Positions 1 to 6,082 of a stretch of 35,349 nt of DNA are shown here, piece after piece; position 1 is the first letter of the stretch; each line of letters starts with the position of its first letter. Source of the DNA: Ruminococcaceae bacterium UBA3220 (GTDB lineage: Bacteria; Bacillota; Clostridia; Oscillospirales; Acutalibacteraceae); NCBI GenBank assembly GCA_002363095.1, contig DEWC01000116.1:1-35349 (forward strand), written 5' to 3'. The notes under the pieces were generated by a model. That model saw only the letters and a list, made by a program, of their open reading frames with translations, was not told the origin of the DNA and made no database searches. Made by a program: the position numbers and the translations under genes.

Positions 1-404
1 ATTTGGCAGTCGGCGTTATCATCGGTAGTGCTTTCGGCGCTATTGTTACCGCCCTCACGACCAGTTTTATTCAACCGCTTATTAACAGTATCGGCGGTTC
101 GGAGGTTGCCGGAAGTTTCGTCCTGCCCTGGGCTAAGCTCGCAAGCAATGCGACTGCCGAAGAGAAGGCGGCGGTTTCGATAAACTACGGCGCATTTATA
201 ACCGCGGTTATAAACTTCCTTATCATCGCCCTTATTCTTTTCCTGATGATAAAAGCCGTAAACAAACTTATGACCGTCGGCAAGAAAAAGGAAGAGACGG
301 AAGAAGCGCCCACAACCAAAATCTGTCCTTTCTGCAAAAGTGAAATCGACATTGAGGCAACCCGTTGTCCTCACTGCACTTCCGAAATCAAGGAAGAAGA
401 ATAA
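1..404 (+). CDS. mscL: Large-conductance mechanosensitive channel MscL with C-terminal zinc ribbon (5' truncated by window)
   Basis: The frame is already open at base 1 and begins with the TM1 motif LAVGVIIGSAFG, which is the MscL pore helix, so the true start lies just outside the window. A second hydrophobic helix follows (FITAVINFLIIALILFLMIKAV), as expected for the two-TM subunit of this homopentameric osmotic safety valve. After the usual charged tail the protein carries an extra module, CPFCKSEIDIEATRCPHC, a double CxxC zinc ribbon that classical MscL lacks. A hairpin followed by a T-run lies 11 bp after the stop codon. The MscL identity is secure; the role of the ribbon is unknown. Confidence 0.93.
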   Translation, partial: LAVGVIIGSAFGAIVTALTTSFIQPLINSIGGSEVAGSFVLPWAKLASNATAEEKAAVSINYGAFITAVINFLIIALILFLMIKAVNKLMTVGKKKEETEEAPTTKICPFCKSEIDIEATRCPHCTSEIKEEE

Positions 405-415
405 TAATTCTTATT

Positions 416-447
416 GCCGAAGGGAGCGCCTTCGGCATTTTTGTTTT
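416..447 (+). terminator. Intrinsic terminator after mscL, directly upstream of ttdA
   Basis: A perfect 8-bp stem GCCGAAGG/CCTTCGGC with a 5-nt loop is followed by ATTTTTGTTTT. The T-run runs straight into the GGAG ribosome binding site of ttdA, so this element may act as a leaky terminator or attenuator for ttdAB. Confidence 0.8.
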
Positions 448-457
448 GGAGAAAAAT

Positions 458-1363
458 ATGCTCAGTGAAAAAATCATTATGCTAAGCGATATTATCGCCG
501 AATTCATAAAAACGGTAAGCATCAACCTTTCCGACGATATTGACCGCAGGTTAAGGGATATTGCCGACAGCGAAAGCAACCCGACGGCAAAAAAAATGTA
601 TTCCTGCATCCTTGATGATTTGGAGTTAAGCCGCAAGCTAAACCGCCCAATCTGTCAGGATACCGGGGTTTTGCAGTTTTTTGTTGAAATCGGGACCGAT
701 TGCCCGTTTATAAAGGATATCGAGCGCGTTATAACAATTGCCGCCGAAAAAGCAACCGAAAAAACACCGCTTCGCCCGAACATTGTCGACCCGCTCGGCG
801 AAATGAACACCGGCAATAATACGGGGTATAATACTCCCTATATAGAGTATAAAATTATTCCCGACAGTTCCGATTTAATAATAAAGGTTTATCTTTCGGG
901 CGGCGGATGCGCCCTTCCGGGCAGAAGCCGTGTTCTGATGCCTCTTGAGGGCAAAAAAGGAATTAAGAAATTCGTATATGAAACAATCGCCGAATGGGGC
1001 GTTAACGCCTGCCCTCCCCTTTTTGTGGGGATTGGCATCGGCGCCTGCGCGGTTACGGCGGCAAATCTGTCAAAAAAGGCACTCTTACGCCCGGTCGACT
1101 CTGAAAACGACGATAAAGAAACCGCGGATTTTGAAAAAGAAATAGAAGACGGTTTAAACTCACTGGGCATTGCCCCGTTAGGCTTTGGAGGAGATAAAAC
1201 GGTATTGGGCGTTAACATTGAAACGGCGGGAAGGCACCCTGCCACGCTCGGCGTGGGGATTTCAACCGGATGTTGGGCAACAAGAAAAGGGGAAATCGTT
1301 ATCAAAGATGATTTATCCTTCGAGATACCCTCGCACAAACGCTTAAAGGAGGAAACAAAATGA
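458..1363 (+). CDS. ttdA: L(+)-tartrate dehydratase / class I fumarase-type hydratase, alpha subunit
   Basis: This is the 4Fe-4S subunit of a two-subunit class I hydro-lyase, which reversibly dehydrates L-tartrate to oxaloacetate or, in relatives, interconverts fumarate and malate. Motifs in order are CQDTG, NTGNNTGYNTP, GGGCALPGRSRVLMP, VNACPPLFVGIGIG, RHPATLGVGIS and STGCWATRKGE. The cysteines in CQDTG, NACPP and STGCW are the likely cluster ligands. The GGGC-LPGRS-VLMP segment matches my recollection of E. coli TtdA better than the GGGSE-type segment of FumA-like enzymes. The start at 458 is chosen for its GGAG box 6 nt upstream; an in-frame ATG at 479 is possible. It overlaps ttdB by 4 nt (ATGA). 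The physiological substrate is not certain. Confidence 0.88.
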   Translation: MLSEKIIMLSDIIAEFIKTVSINLSDDIDRRLRDIADSESNPTAKKMYSCILDDLELSRKLNRPICQDTGVLQFFVEIGTDCPFIKDIERVITIAAEKATEKTPLRPNIVDPLGEMNTGNNTGYNTPYIEYKIIPDSSDLIIKVYLSGGGCALPGRSRVLMPLEGKKGIKKFVYETIAEWGVNACPPLFVGIGIGACAVTAANLSKKALLRPVDSENDDKETADFEKEIEDGLNSLGIAPLGFGGDKTVLGVNIETAGRHPATLGVGISTGCWATRKGEIVIKDDLSFEIPSHKRLKEETK

Positions 1364-1938
1364 AAAAGATTTTAACCTTTCCTCTCACAACCGAACAGAT
1401 TAAAGACCTTAAAATCGGCGATACGGTTTATTATACCGGGCTTCTTTTTACCGCGCGCGACAGCGGACACAAACGCATTATCGAAAGCGGTTTGCCTGAC
1501 GGCGTTTCGCTCACCGGCGGAGCAATTTATCACGCCGGCCCCATTGTGGCAAAGGATGAAAACGGAAAAGAATATGTCGTTTCGGCAGGACCTACGACCT
1601 CTAAAAGAATGGAAACGCTCGAGGCTGATGTAATAGAAAAAACCGGTGTTAAACTTATAATCGGCAAGGGCGGAATGGAGCAAAGAACAGCGGCCGCCTG
1701 TAAAACTTTCGGCGCAGTTCATTGCGCTTTTCCGGGCGGTTGCGCCGTTGTCGCCGCGCAGCAGATTGAAAAAATTATCGACTCAAAATGGCTCAACCTC
1801 GGAATGCCCGAAGCGCTTTGGGTTTTAAAGGTAAAAGAGTTTGGTCCGCTCGTTGTTTCAATCGACACAAAGGGAAACAACCTTTTTGAGAATAACAGGA
1901 AGCTATTTGACGAAAGGCTTGAAAGGCTAATCGGGTAA
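1360..1938 (+). CDS. ttdB: L(+)-tartrate dehydratase / class I fumarase-type hydratase, beta subunit
   Basis: The 192-residue partner of TtdA, translationally coupled to it through an ATGA overlap. It begins MKKILTFPLT and shows the family landmarks IGDTVYYTG, HAGPIV, GPTTSKRME, GVKLIIGKGGM, FPGGCAVVAAQQ, LGMPEALWVLKVKEFGPL and SIDTKGNNL. These align closely along the length with what I recall of E. coli TtdB. The beta subunit completes the active site of the heteromeric dehydratase in the cytoplasm. In an anaerobe the pair could serve tartrate use or the fumarate/malate step; the sequence alone does not decide. A strong terminator follows. Confidence 0.9.
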   Translation: MKKILTFPLTTEQIKDLKIGDTVYYTGLLFTARDSGHKRIIESGLPDGVSLTGGAIYHAGPIVAKDENGKEYVVSAGPTTSKRMETLEADVIEKTGVKLIIGKGGMEQRTAAACKTFGAVHCAFPGGCAVVAAQQIEKIIDSKWLNLGMPEALWVLKVKEFGPLVVSIDTKGNNLFENNRKLFDERLERLIG

Positions 1939-1952
1939 TATTGCAAATACAG

Positions 1953-1981
1953 AAGGCGCAGGATTTTTCCTGCGCCTTTTT
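1953..1981 (+). terminator. Intrinsic terminator of ttdAB
   Basis: An 11-bp perfect stem AAGGCGCAGGA/TCCTGCGCCTT with a 4-nt T loop is followed by TTTTC. It sits 14 bp after the ttdB stop and lies between convergent genes. Confidence 0.9.
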
Positions 1982-2006
1982 CATCAGATTATATTTGTAG
2001 CTTTCT

Positions 2007-2849
2007 TTATCTTCTTAATTCCTCCATCAAAAGCACTCCATAGATTTTTTTGAAAATGCCTTTTTTTGAGTTCATAAACATTTTGCGAAACGGAAAAAGC
2101 AGCTTTATAAGAGGTCTTAAAGACGGTCGATAGACTATATTGAGTTTACAGTATGCCTTTCTGAAGCCAAAATACTTTATAAGCCAGTCTTGAAATGACG
2201 TTTCGTGCAAGATGTTTTTGTATCCGTCCCACAAGTAGTATCCCTGACCGCTTCGCAACAATTCATTATACTGCATACAAATTCCATACATCAATGCAAA
2301 GTTGACACCTTTTCTTTCTTCCGCCACCATTGTTTTGAAAGTGGAAATCGGTATGTATTTACCGTTTTCGCAAACATGTGCAAATCCACAAAGAATGCGG
2401 CTGTTCTTCGAAAAAACACCGTATAGTACCGCGTTTTTATCCATGTAAACTTTTTGCCAATGTTTGCAAAAATCCGTTTTATTTTGGCATAAGGTATAAT
2501 TATTATAGCCCTTCATTGCCTCTATATACACTTGATACATAGATTCAATATCTTCCATGCTGAGTCGCCGAAAGAAGAAATTCTTCAAGCCTTTTTTGAT
2601 TTCATATCTTCGTTTTGCCTTTAATTGACCGATTTCGAAAGCATCATCCTTCAAGCAACCGTAAAAACTTGTTTTTTCCTTTGTGTCAAAACACGTCGTG
2701 TAACATATAAGAAAGATATTCTTGTTTTTCCATATATCCTTATTGTCAAATATCGACAAGTCAGGTTGCTCATGCGGATAAGCGGACGGAGTGATCGCGT
2801 TATTATTGTAACACCAGTTTTCAATGTCAAAATTTGTTTTACCCCGCAT
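2007..2849 (-). CDS. Uncharacterised protein, possible GNAT/FemAB-fold acyltransferase
   Basis: A 280-residue protein that I cannot assign to a named family. The central part (about residues 90-210) has the feel of an acyltransferase fold: FFFRRLSMEDIESMYQVYIE, then a strand with GVFSKNSRILCGFAHVCENG, then ISTFKTMVAEERKGVNFALM where a GNAT acceptor-helix loop would lie. The C-terminus is strongly basic and aromatic (RPLIKLLFPFRKMF). There is no signal peptide. An in-frame stop directly precedes the ATG, fixing the longest possible start, and the ribosome binding site is weak. The gene is visibly more AT-rich than its neighbours and sits beside a repeat block and a small RNA, which suggests horizontal acquisition. 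The function call is tentative. Confidence 0.6.
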   Translation of the reverse strand: MRGKTNFDIENWCYNNNAITPSAYPHEQPDLSIFDNKDIWKNKNIFLICYTTCFDTKEKTSFYGCLKDDAFEIGQLKAKRRYEIKKGLKNFFFRRLSMEDIESMYQVYIEAMKGYNNYTLCQNKTDFCKHWQKVYMDKNAVLYGVFSKNSRILCGFAHVCENGKYIPISTFKTMVAEERKGVNFALMYGICMQYNELLRSGQGYYLWDGYKNILHETSFQDWLIKYFGFRKAYCKLNIVYRPSLRPLIKLLFPFRKMFMNSKKGIFKKIYGVLLMEELRR

Positions 2850-2935
2850 TTATGTTTACCGGGAATATCTGTATGCAATTATTATCAGTTTTTATAATAC
2901 TGAAAGATTTTGCCAAATATTCTTTGCCTTTCAAT

Positions 2936-2965
2936 AAAAAAGTGCGACTGCCGAAGCAATCGCAC
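2936..2965 (-). terminator. Intrinsic terminator of the small RNA
   Basis: On the minus strand, stem GTGCGATTGC/GCAGTCGCAC (10 bp, one G-U) with a TTCG loop is followed by six T. An A-run on the other side makes it potentially bidirectional. Confidence 0.88.
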
Positions 2966-3105
2966 AAAAAACGCCGCTCCAACTGTCGCCAAACAATCTT
3001 ACATAAGCGAAATTAATCGGTATGCAAAAAGGAGCAACGTTTTTATCAAGAGACAAAAACGCCCGATCAAAATCGCTTAATACTCGGTTGTAAGATTATT
3101 TGGCA
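2936..3105 (-). ncRNA. Promoter-driven structured small RNA of unassigned class
   Basis: No convincing protein is encoded here, but a full RNA gene architecture is present on the minus strand. A sigma-A promoter (3111-3139) places the 5' end near 3105. The first bases form a 16-bp closing helix, 3089-3104 pairing with 2988-3003, with one G-U pair. Inside are helices AAGCGA/TCGCTT, GATCGG/CCGATT and CGTTTTT/AAAAACG. The unpaired GTTGCTCC (3031-3038) can pair over 8 bp with GGAGCGGC (2973-2980) outside the closing helix, giving a possible pseudoknot. A strong terminator ends it at about 2936. Size and end-to-end pairing recall 6S RNA, but I do not see the symmetrical central bubble. It could also be a leader of the gene at 2007-2849. 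Confidence 0.7.
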
Positions 3106-3110
3106 AACAC

Positions 3111-3139
3111 ATTTTACCATAGAATGGAAAATATTGCAA
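3111..3139 (-). promoter_or_regulatory. Sigma-A promoter of the small RNA
   Basis: On the minus strand, TTGCAA (3134-3139) and TAAAAT (3111-3116) are separated by exactly 17 bp. The predicted start falls at the base where the closing helix of the RNA begins, which supports both calls. Confidence 0.75.
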
Positions 3140-3149
3140 GAAAAACAAA

Positions 3150-3462
3150 TATTAGATATTAGATGTTAGACGCTGGACGCTGGACGAAGGTGTGCCTTTG
3201 GCACGGATTATAAAACGGTCGTTTCGTGAAACGACCCTACGATGTATCAATAATGGTTTCGCGCGTAGGGGCGGATACCATCCGCCAGCCAAATCACCGG
3301 AAACCTAAACGGGCAGATAATATCTGCCACTACGATATTAGACAATAGATGTTAGATTCCAGACGATAGACAAATGTGTCGGCAGAGCCGACGGTTTTAT
3401 AAATCCGTTGTCGCGGTGCGACAACACCAAAATTATTCATTATTCATTATTCATTATTCATT
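3150..3462. repeat. Intergenic block of short palindromes and tandem repeats
   Basis: A gene-free stretch holding six short perfect inverted repeats in a row: 3192-3204 (GTGCC/GGCAC), 3217-3236 (GGTCGTTTC/GAAACGACC), 3270-3286 (GGCGGAT/ATCCGCC), 3312-3328 (GGCAGATA/TATCTGCC), 3378-3392 (GTCGGC/GCCGAC) and 3407-3425 (GTTGTCGC/GCGACAAC), mostly with 1-3-nt spacers. A degenerate ATTAGATATTAGATGTTAGA unit occurs at about 3151 and again at about 3335. Four copies of the heptamer ATTATTC span 3432-3459. No open frame with coding character is seen. The block resembles dispersed intergenic repeats of gut Clostridia, as I recall them. Confidence 0.8.
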
Positions 3463-3495
3463 AAAAATTCCCCGCAGGGAAATTCCCTGCGGGGG
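3463..3495 (-). terminator. Intrinsic terminator of tspO
   Basis: Stem CCCCGCAGGGA/TCCCTGCGGGG (11 bp, perfect, AAT loop), followed on the minus strand by AATTTTTAAT. It lies just after the tspO stop codon. Confidence 0.85.
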
Positions 3496-3506
3496 TTAGT
3501 TTATTC

Positions 3507-3986
3507 TCATCCGTTCAAATAATATATTGCAAGATTAAGATACCCGGCAAAAAGGAGCCATACAAGATACGGCAGTTGCAAAAACGCCGCCGCCCTATCT
3601 ATTTTGTAGTATTCAACTATCGTCAATATCACCGACACAAGCAAGAGCAAAAGTATTACGAATGCGGGCAAAAACGCTTTCATCGAAAAGAATACCGGCG
3701 ACCAGATGAAATTAAGGAACAAACTCATTCCGAAAAAGAAGTAGGCTTTTGATTTATCGGCGCGAAAATCGTTTTTATTCCACACAAGATAAAGAGATAT
3801 ACCCATAAGGATATAAAGTATTCCCCATGCGATTGGAAACAAAAGCCCGGGCGGCGCGAGAGGCGGCTTGTCAATTTCATCATATATTTTCATATCCCCA
3901 CGGGTTAAAAGAGAAGAGGCGCCGCCAACGAGAAGCGGAATTAAAATCGAAAGTGCAAGTCGCTTTTTGTTAATTGAAATAATCAT
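3507..3986 (-). CDS. tspO: TspO/MBR family tryptophan-rich sensory membrane protein
   Basis: A 159-residue protein with five predicted membrane helices, the standard TspO size. Recognisable family segments are the loop KPPLAPPGLLFPIAWGILY, then LYLVWNK, LNFIWSPVFF, and a last helix with PYLVWLLFAGYLNLAIYYLNG. TspO proteins bind tetrapyrroles and other hydrophobic ligands and are tied to stress responses; the ligand here is unknown. The ATG directly follows a T6 run that ends a 14-bp hairpin, and the best ribosome binding site, GGTGAT, is inside the 3' arm of that hairpin. It lies downstream of a GntR/ABC operon on the same strand. Confidence 0.92.
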   Translation of the reverse strand: MIISINKKRLALSILIPLLVGGASSLLTRGDMKIYDEIDKPPLAPPGLLFPIAWGILYILMGISLYLVWNKNDFRADKSKAYFFFGMSLFLNFIWSPVFFSMKAFLPAFVILLLLLVSVILTIVEYYKIDRAAAFLQLPYLVWLLFAGYLNLAIYYLNG

Positions 3987-4027
3987 AAAAAATCACCGAT
4001 ACTATTATATGTAAGTACCGGTGATTT
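3987..4027 (-). terminator. Hairpin terminator of the ABC operon that also covers the tspO ribosome binding site
   Basis: Arms 4014-4027 and 3990-4003 (14 bp, one G-U pair) enclose a 10-nt loop and are followed on the minus strand by T6 and then immediately by the tspO ATG. The tspO SD-like GGTGAT is in the promoter-distal arm. A TATAAT hexamer lies in the loop (4004-4009). Confidence 0.75.
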
Positions 4028-4039
4028 TATTTTACTATT

Positions 4040-4828
4040 TTATTCCAAATTAAGCTTGTTTGAAAGGAAATAATTTGCAACGAGGTAATACCCTATCACT
4101 TGAATTGCGGCAATGACGAATATCAACGCAAAATACTTTTGAGTTGCCGCAAAGGGCGCGCTGTTCATTATGCCGTCCAGAATACGGGGAACTAACGACA
4201 TTATAACCGTCATAACCGTTTGGATTGCGAAATATATTCCGAAGTATGAAAGAATCGCACCCAAAACCTTGTTTTTAAACTGTTGACCGATAGCCATAGC
4301 AGCAAAAAACATAAGTATGTTTGAAAGCAAAACGGCGAGAGCGCATATAACAACCTCGGTGCAAATAAGGGTTGTTTTTCCTGTTCCGAAATAGTCGTTT
4401 GCGGTTTTGAAAACCGTTTTGAAAAATATATGCAATTCCTTAAAGAAATCATATCCTCCGAAAATAATGACAAGTGCAATAAATTCGGCAATTATGGTCG
4501 TAACGGCAGCAACTGCACCGCAAACGGCTTTACAGATAATATGACTGTGTGCTTTAAAGGGCAAAGAGAATGTCAGATACCCTTGTTTGCCAAGTAGGCT
4601 TTTATAAAAGTTTACAATCACCAAAACGAAGCTTGCAAACATAAGCCCTACTGCCATAATACCGGTTAACCCGACGGTCAGCCCGTTTATATAGTCGTAC
4701 ACTTTATTATTGACATCGATCATCGATAACAGTCTTACCGCGCCGGAAAGTGCAAACAAAAGCCCGTAAAGCGGGAGCAAAACCCGATAGAGCCCGATAA
4801 ATTCATGTTTATACAGTTTCTTTAACAT
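4040..4828 (-). CDS. ABC-2-type transporter permease subunit
   Basis: A 262-residue polytopic membrane protein with six likely helices, starting MLKKLYKHEFIGLYRVLLPL, typical of permeases encoded after a YtrB-like ATPase. It contains the LLGKQGYLTFSLPF stretch seen in many clostridial ABC-2 permeases that are often annotated only as hypothetical. It overlaps the ATPase gene by 7 nt, so the two are translationally coupled and should form one export complex. The substrate cannot be read from sequence; transporters of this GntR-YtrA arrangement are often tied to cell-wall antibiotic stress in Bacillus. A terminator hairpin follows. Confidence 0.85.
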   Translation of the reverse strand: MLKKLYKHEFIGLYRVLLPLYGLLFALSGAVRLLSMIDVNNKVYDYINGLTVGLTGIMAVGLMFASFVLVIVNFYKSLLGKQGYLTFSLPFKAHSHIICKAVCGAVAAVTTIIAEFIALVIIFGGYDFFKELHIFFKTVFKTANDYFGTGKTTLICTEVVICALAVLLSNILMFFAAMAIGQQFKNKVLGAILSYFGIYFAIQTVMTVIMSLVPRILDGIMNSAPFAATQKYFALIFVIAAIQVIGYYLVANYFLSNKLNLE

Positions 4829-5520
4829 CTGAATACCTCCCTGAAATACTCATCAACACTTTTGCCTGTCTTCTCTCTCAGATTATCAACCGTATCGGCA
4901 ACAACAAGATTACCGGTATTTATCATAACAACATCACTTAAAACCTGCTCAACATCACTTATCAGGTGGGTAGAAATGATAATGGTTGAATCGGAATCGT
5001 AATTTGAAAGAATGGTTCTGAGAATATAGTCCCTCGTAGCAGGGTCGACGCCGGCTATCGGTTCATCAAGCAGATAAAGCTTTGCTCTGCGGCTCATTAT
5101 GAGAATTAAAGCAACCTTTTCCTGCGTTCCTTTTGAGAGCGTCTTGATTTTTGCCTTTCGGTCGATGCCTAAATTATCGAGCATTGTATCGGCACGGCTC
5201 ATATCAAAATCAGTATAAAAGTCGGCAAAGTATTTTACCATACCGTCAACCGTTCTCCAGGGGGCTAAAAAATTATGGTCGGGCAGATAGGAAACAATAC
5301 TTTTGGTTTCGGGACCTATCTGCTTACCGTCTATTAAAATCTCGCCCGTGTTCGGGGTTAAAAGTCCCGTCAATATTTTAATAAGCGTAGTTTTACCGCT
5401 TCCGTTCGGTCCCAAAAGTCCGACAATGCGTCCTTTTGCTACCGAAAGATTAATGTTGTTAAGCGCCGGAAAACCGTTATATGCTTTATTCAGTCCCCGA
5501 CATTCAAGGATTTTGTCCAT
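4822..5520 (-). CDS. ABC transporter ATP-binding protein (YtrB-like)
   Basis: A 232-residue ATPase with Walker A GPNGSGKTT (residues 37-45), signature LSKGTQEK (128-135), Walker B LYLLDEP (148-154), D-loop GVDPATRD and the switch histidine in STH (H185). It begins 12 nt after gntR and overlaps the permease, so the three genes form one operon. It should energise the membrane partner encoded by the next gene. LSKGT instead of LSGGQ is usual for this subfamily. Substrate unknown. Confidence 0.93.
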   Translation of the reverse strand: MDKILECRGLNKAYNGFPALNNINLSVAKGRIVGLLGPNGSGKTTLIKILTGLLTPNTGEILIDGKQIGPETKSIVSYLPDHNFLAPWRTVDGMVKYFADFYTDFDMSRADTMLDNLGIDRKAKIKTLSKGTQEKVALILIMSRRAKLYLLDEPIAGVDPATRDYILRTILSNYDSDSTIIISTHLISDVEQVLSDVVMINTGNLVVADTVDNLREKTGKSVDEYFREVFRC

Positions 5521-5532
5521 TATAATTCTCCT

Positions 5533-5892
5533 TTACATATTTATTTTTGAAATAATGCTTATTATTTCATCTTTTGAAAAATCAAGGGCGCGCATTTTTC
5601 CTAAGAATTCAGCCGTACTTTCCTCAATAAATCTTTGCCTGAATTTGCCGATAAGTTCTTTATCCTCCGTAATATACCGCCCGTCCCCGCGAAGGGTCGT
5701 GAGAAGTCCGGTACCCTCGATTTCCGAAAGCGCCCTTTGCATCGTGTTCGGATTAACTCCCGCTTCAACGGCGAGGTCCCTTACAGAGGCAAGTTTCTCT
5801 CCGCTTTTATAGTCCCCTTTAATGATTTTGCTGATTATTATATCGTTGATTTGTTTGAATATCGGAGATTTACCGTTAAACTCCCATGCCAT
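5533..5892 (-). CDS. GntR-family transcriptional regulator, YtrA subfamily
   Basis: A 119-residue regulator. It has an N-terminal winged HTH (SPIFKQINDIIISKIIKGDY, then SVRDLAVEAGVNPNTMQRAL and a wing with TLRGDGRYI) and a short C-terminal helical dimerisation tail, the YtrA layout. The start at 5892 is preferred over an upstream in-frame codon because GAGGTGAT lies 5 nt before it. It heads the operon with the ABC genes and most likely represses it. An inverted repeat at 5916-5933 overlaps the expected transcription start and is a good candidate operator. Confidence 0.92.
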   Translation of the reverse strand: MAWEFNGKSPIFKQINDIIISKIIKGDYKSGEKLASVRDLAVEAGVNPNTMQRALSEIEGTGLLTTLRGDGRYITEDKELIGKFRQRFIEESTAEFLGKMRALDFSKDEIISIISKINM

Positions 5893-5915
5893 TTTATCAC
5901 CTCTTTCGTATCGCC

Positions 5916-5933
5916 GTATTAAGGAACTAATAC
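5916..5933. promoter_or_regulatory. Candidate GntR operator (inverted repeat)
   Basis: Inverted repeat GTATTA-AGGAAC-TAATAC just downstream of the -10 element, covering the expected transcription start. Position and half-site spacing suit autorepression by the YtrA-type regulator. Confidence 0.55.
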
Positions 5934-5934
5934 A

Positions 5935-5963
5935 ATAATACAATATTTTTCCCGGCTTGTCAA
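5935..5963 (-). promoter_or_regulatory. Sigma-A promoter of the gntR-ABC operon
   Basis: On the minus strand, consensus TTGACA (5958-5963) and TATTAT (5935-5940) are separated by 17 bp. Confidence 0.85.
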
Positions 5964-6021
5964 GAGAAAAAACAAAAAAGTTAAAGTTTTTGAAAGAAAC
6001 GCTTTTTTAAAAATAGTGTTA

Positions 6022-6051
6022 TTGACAACAATGACACCGCTATTGTATAAT
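6022..6051 (+). promoter_or_regulatory. Sigma-A promoter of the esterase gene
   Basis: TTGACA (6022-6027) and TATAAT (6046-6051) are both exact consensus, with an 18-bp spacer. Confidence 0.85.
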
Positions 6052-6082
6052 CTAAAACAGAAAAACTGTTTTGGAGGAAAAT

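Noticed and set aside
2651..2878. Alternative minus-strand frame as the true start or a frameshifted N-terminus of the acyltransferase-like gene
   Set aside because: The alternative frame shows no family-like sequence and the main frame is continuous from the ATG at 2849.
2936..3105. Small RNA as a T-box or classical riboswitch
   Set aside because: I saw no T-box consensus (TGGNACCGCG), no AGTA-type stem I motif and no known aptamer core; the downstream gene is not a usual target.
3192..3459. Repeated short palindromes and ATTATTC copies as a CRISPR-like array
   Set aside because: The palindromes differ in sequence, intervals are irregular, the heptamers have no spacers, and no cas gene is present.
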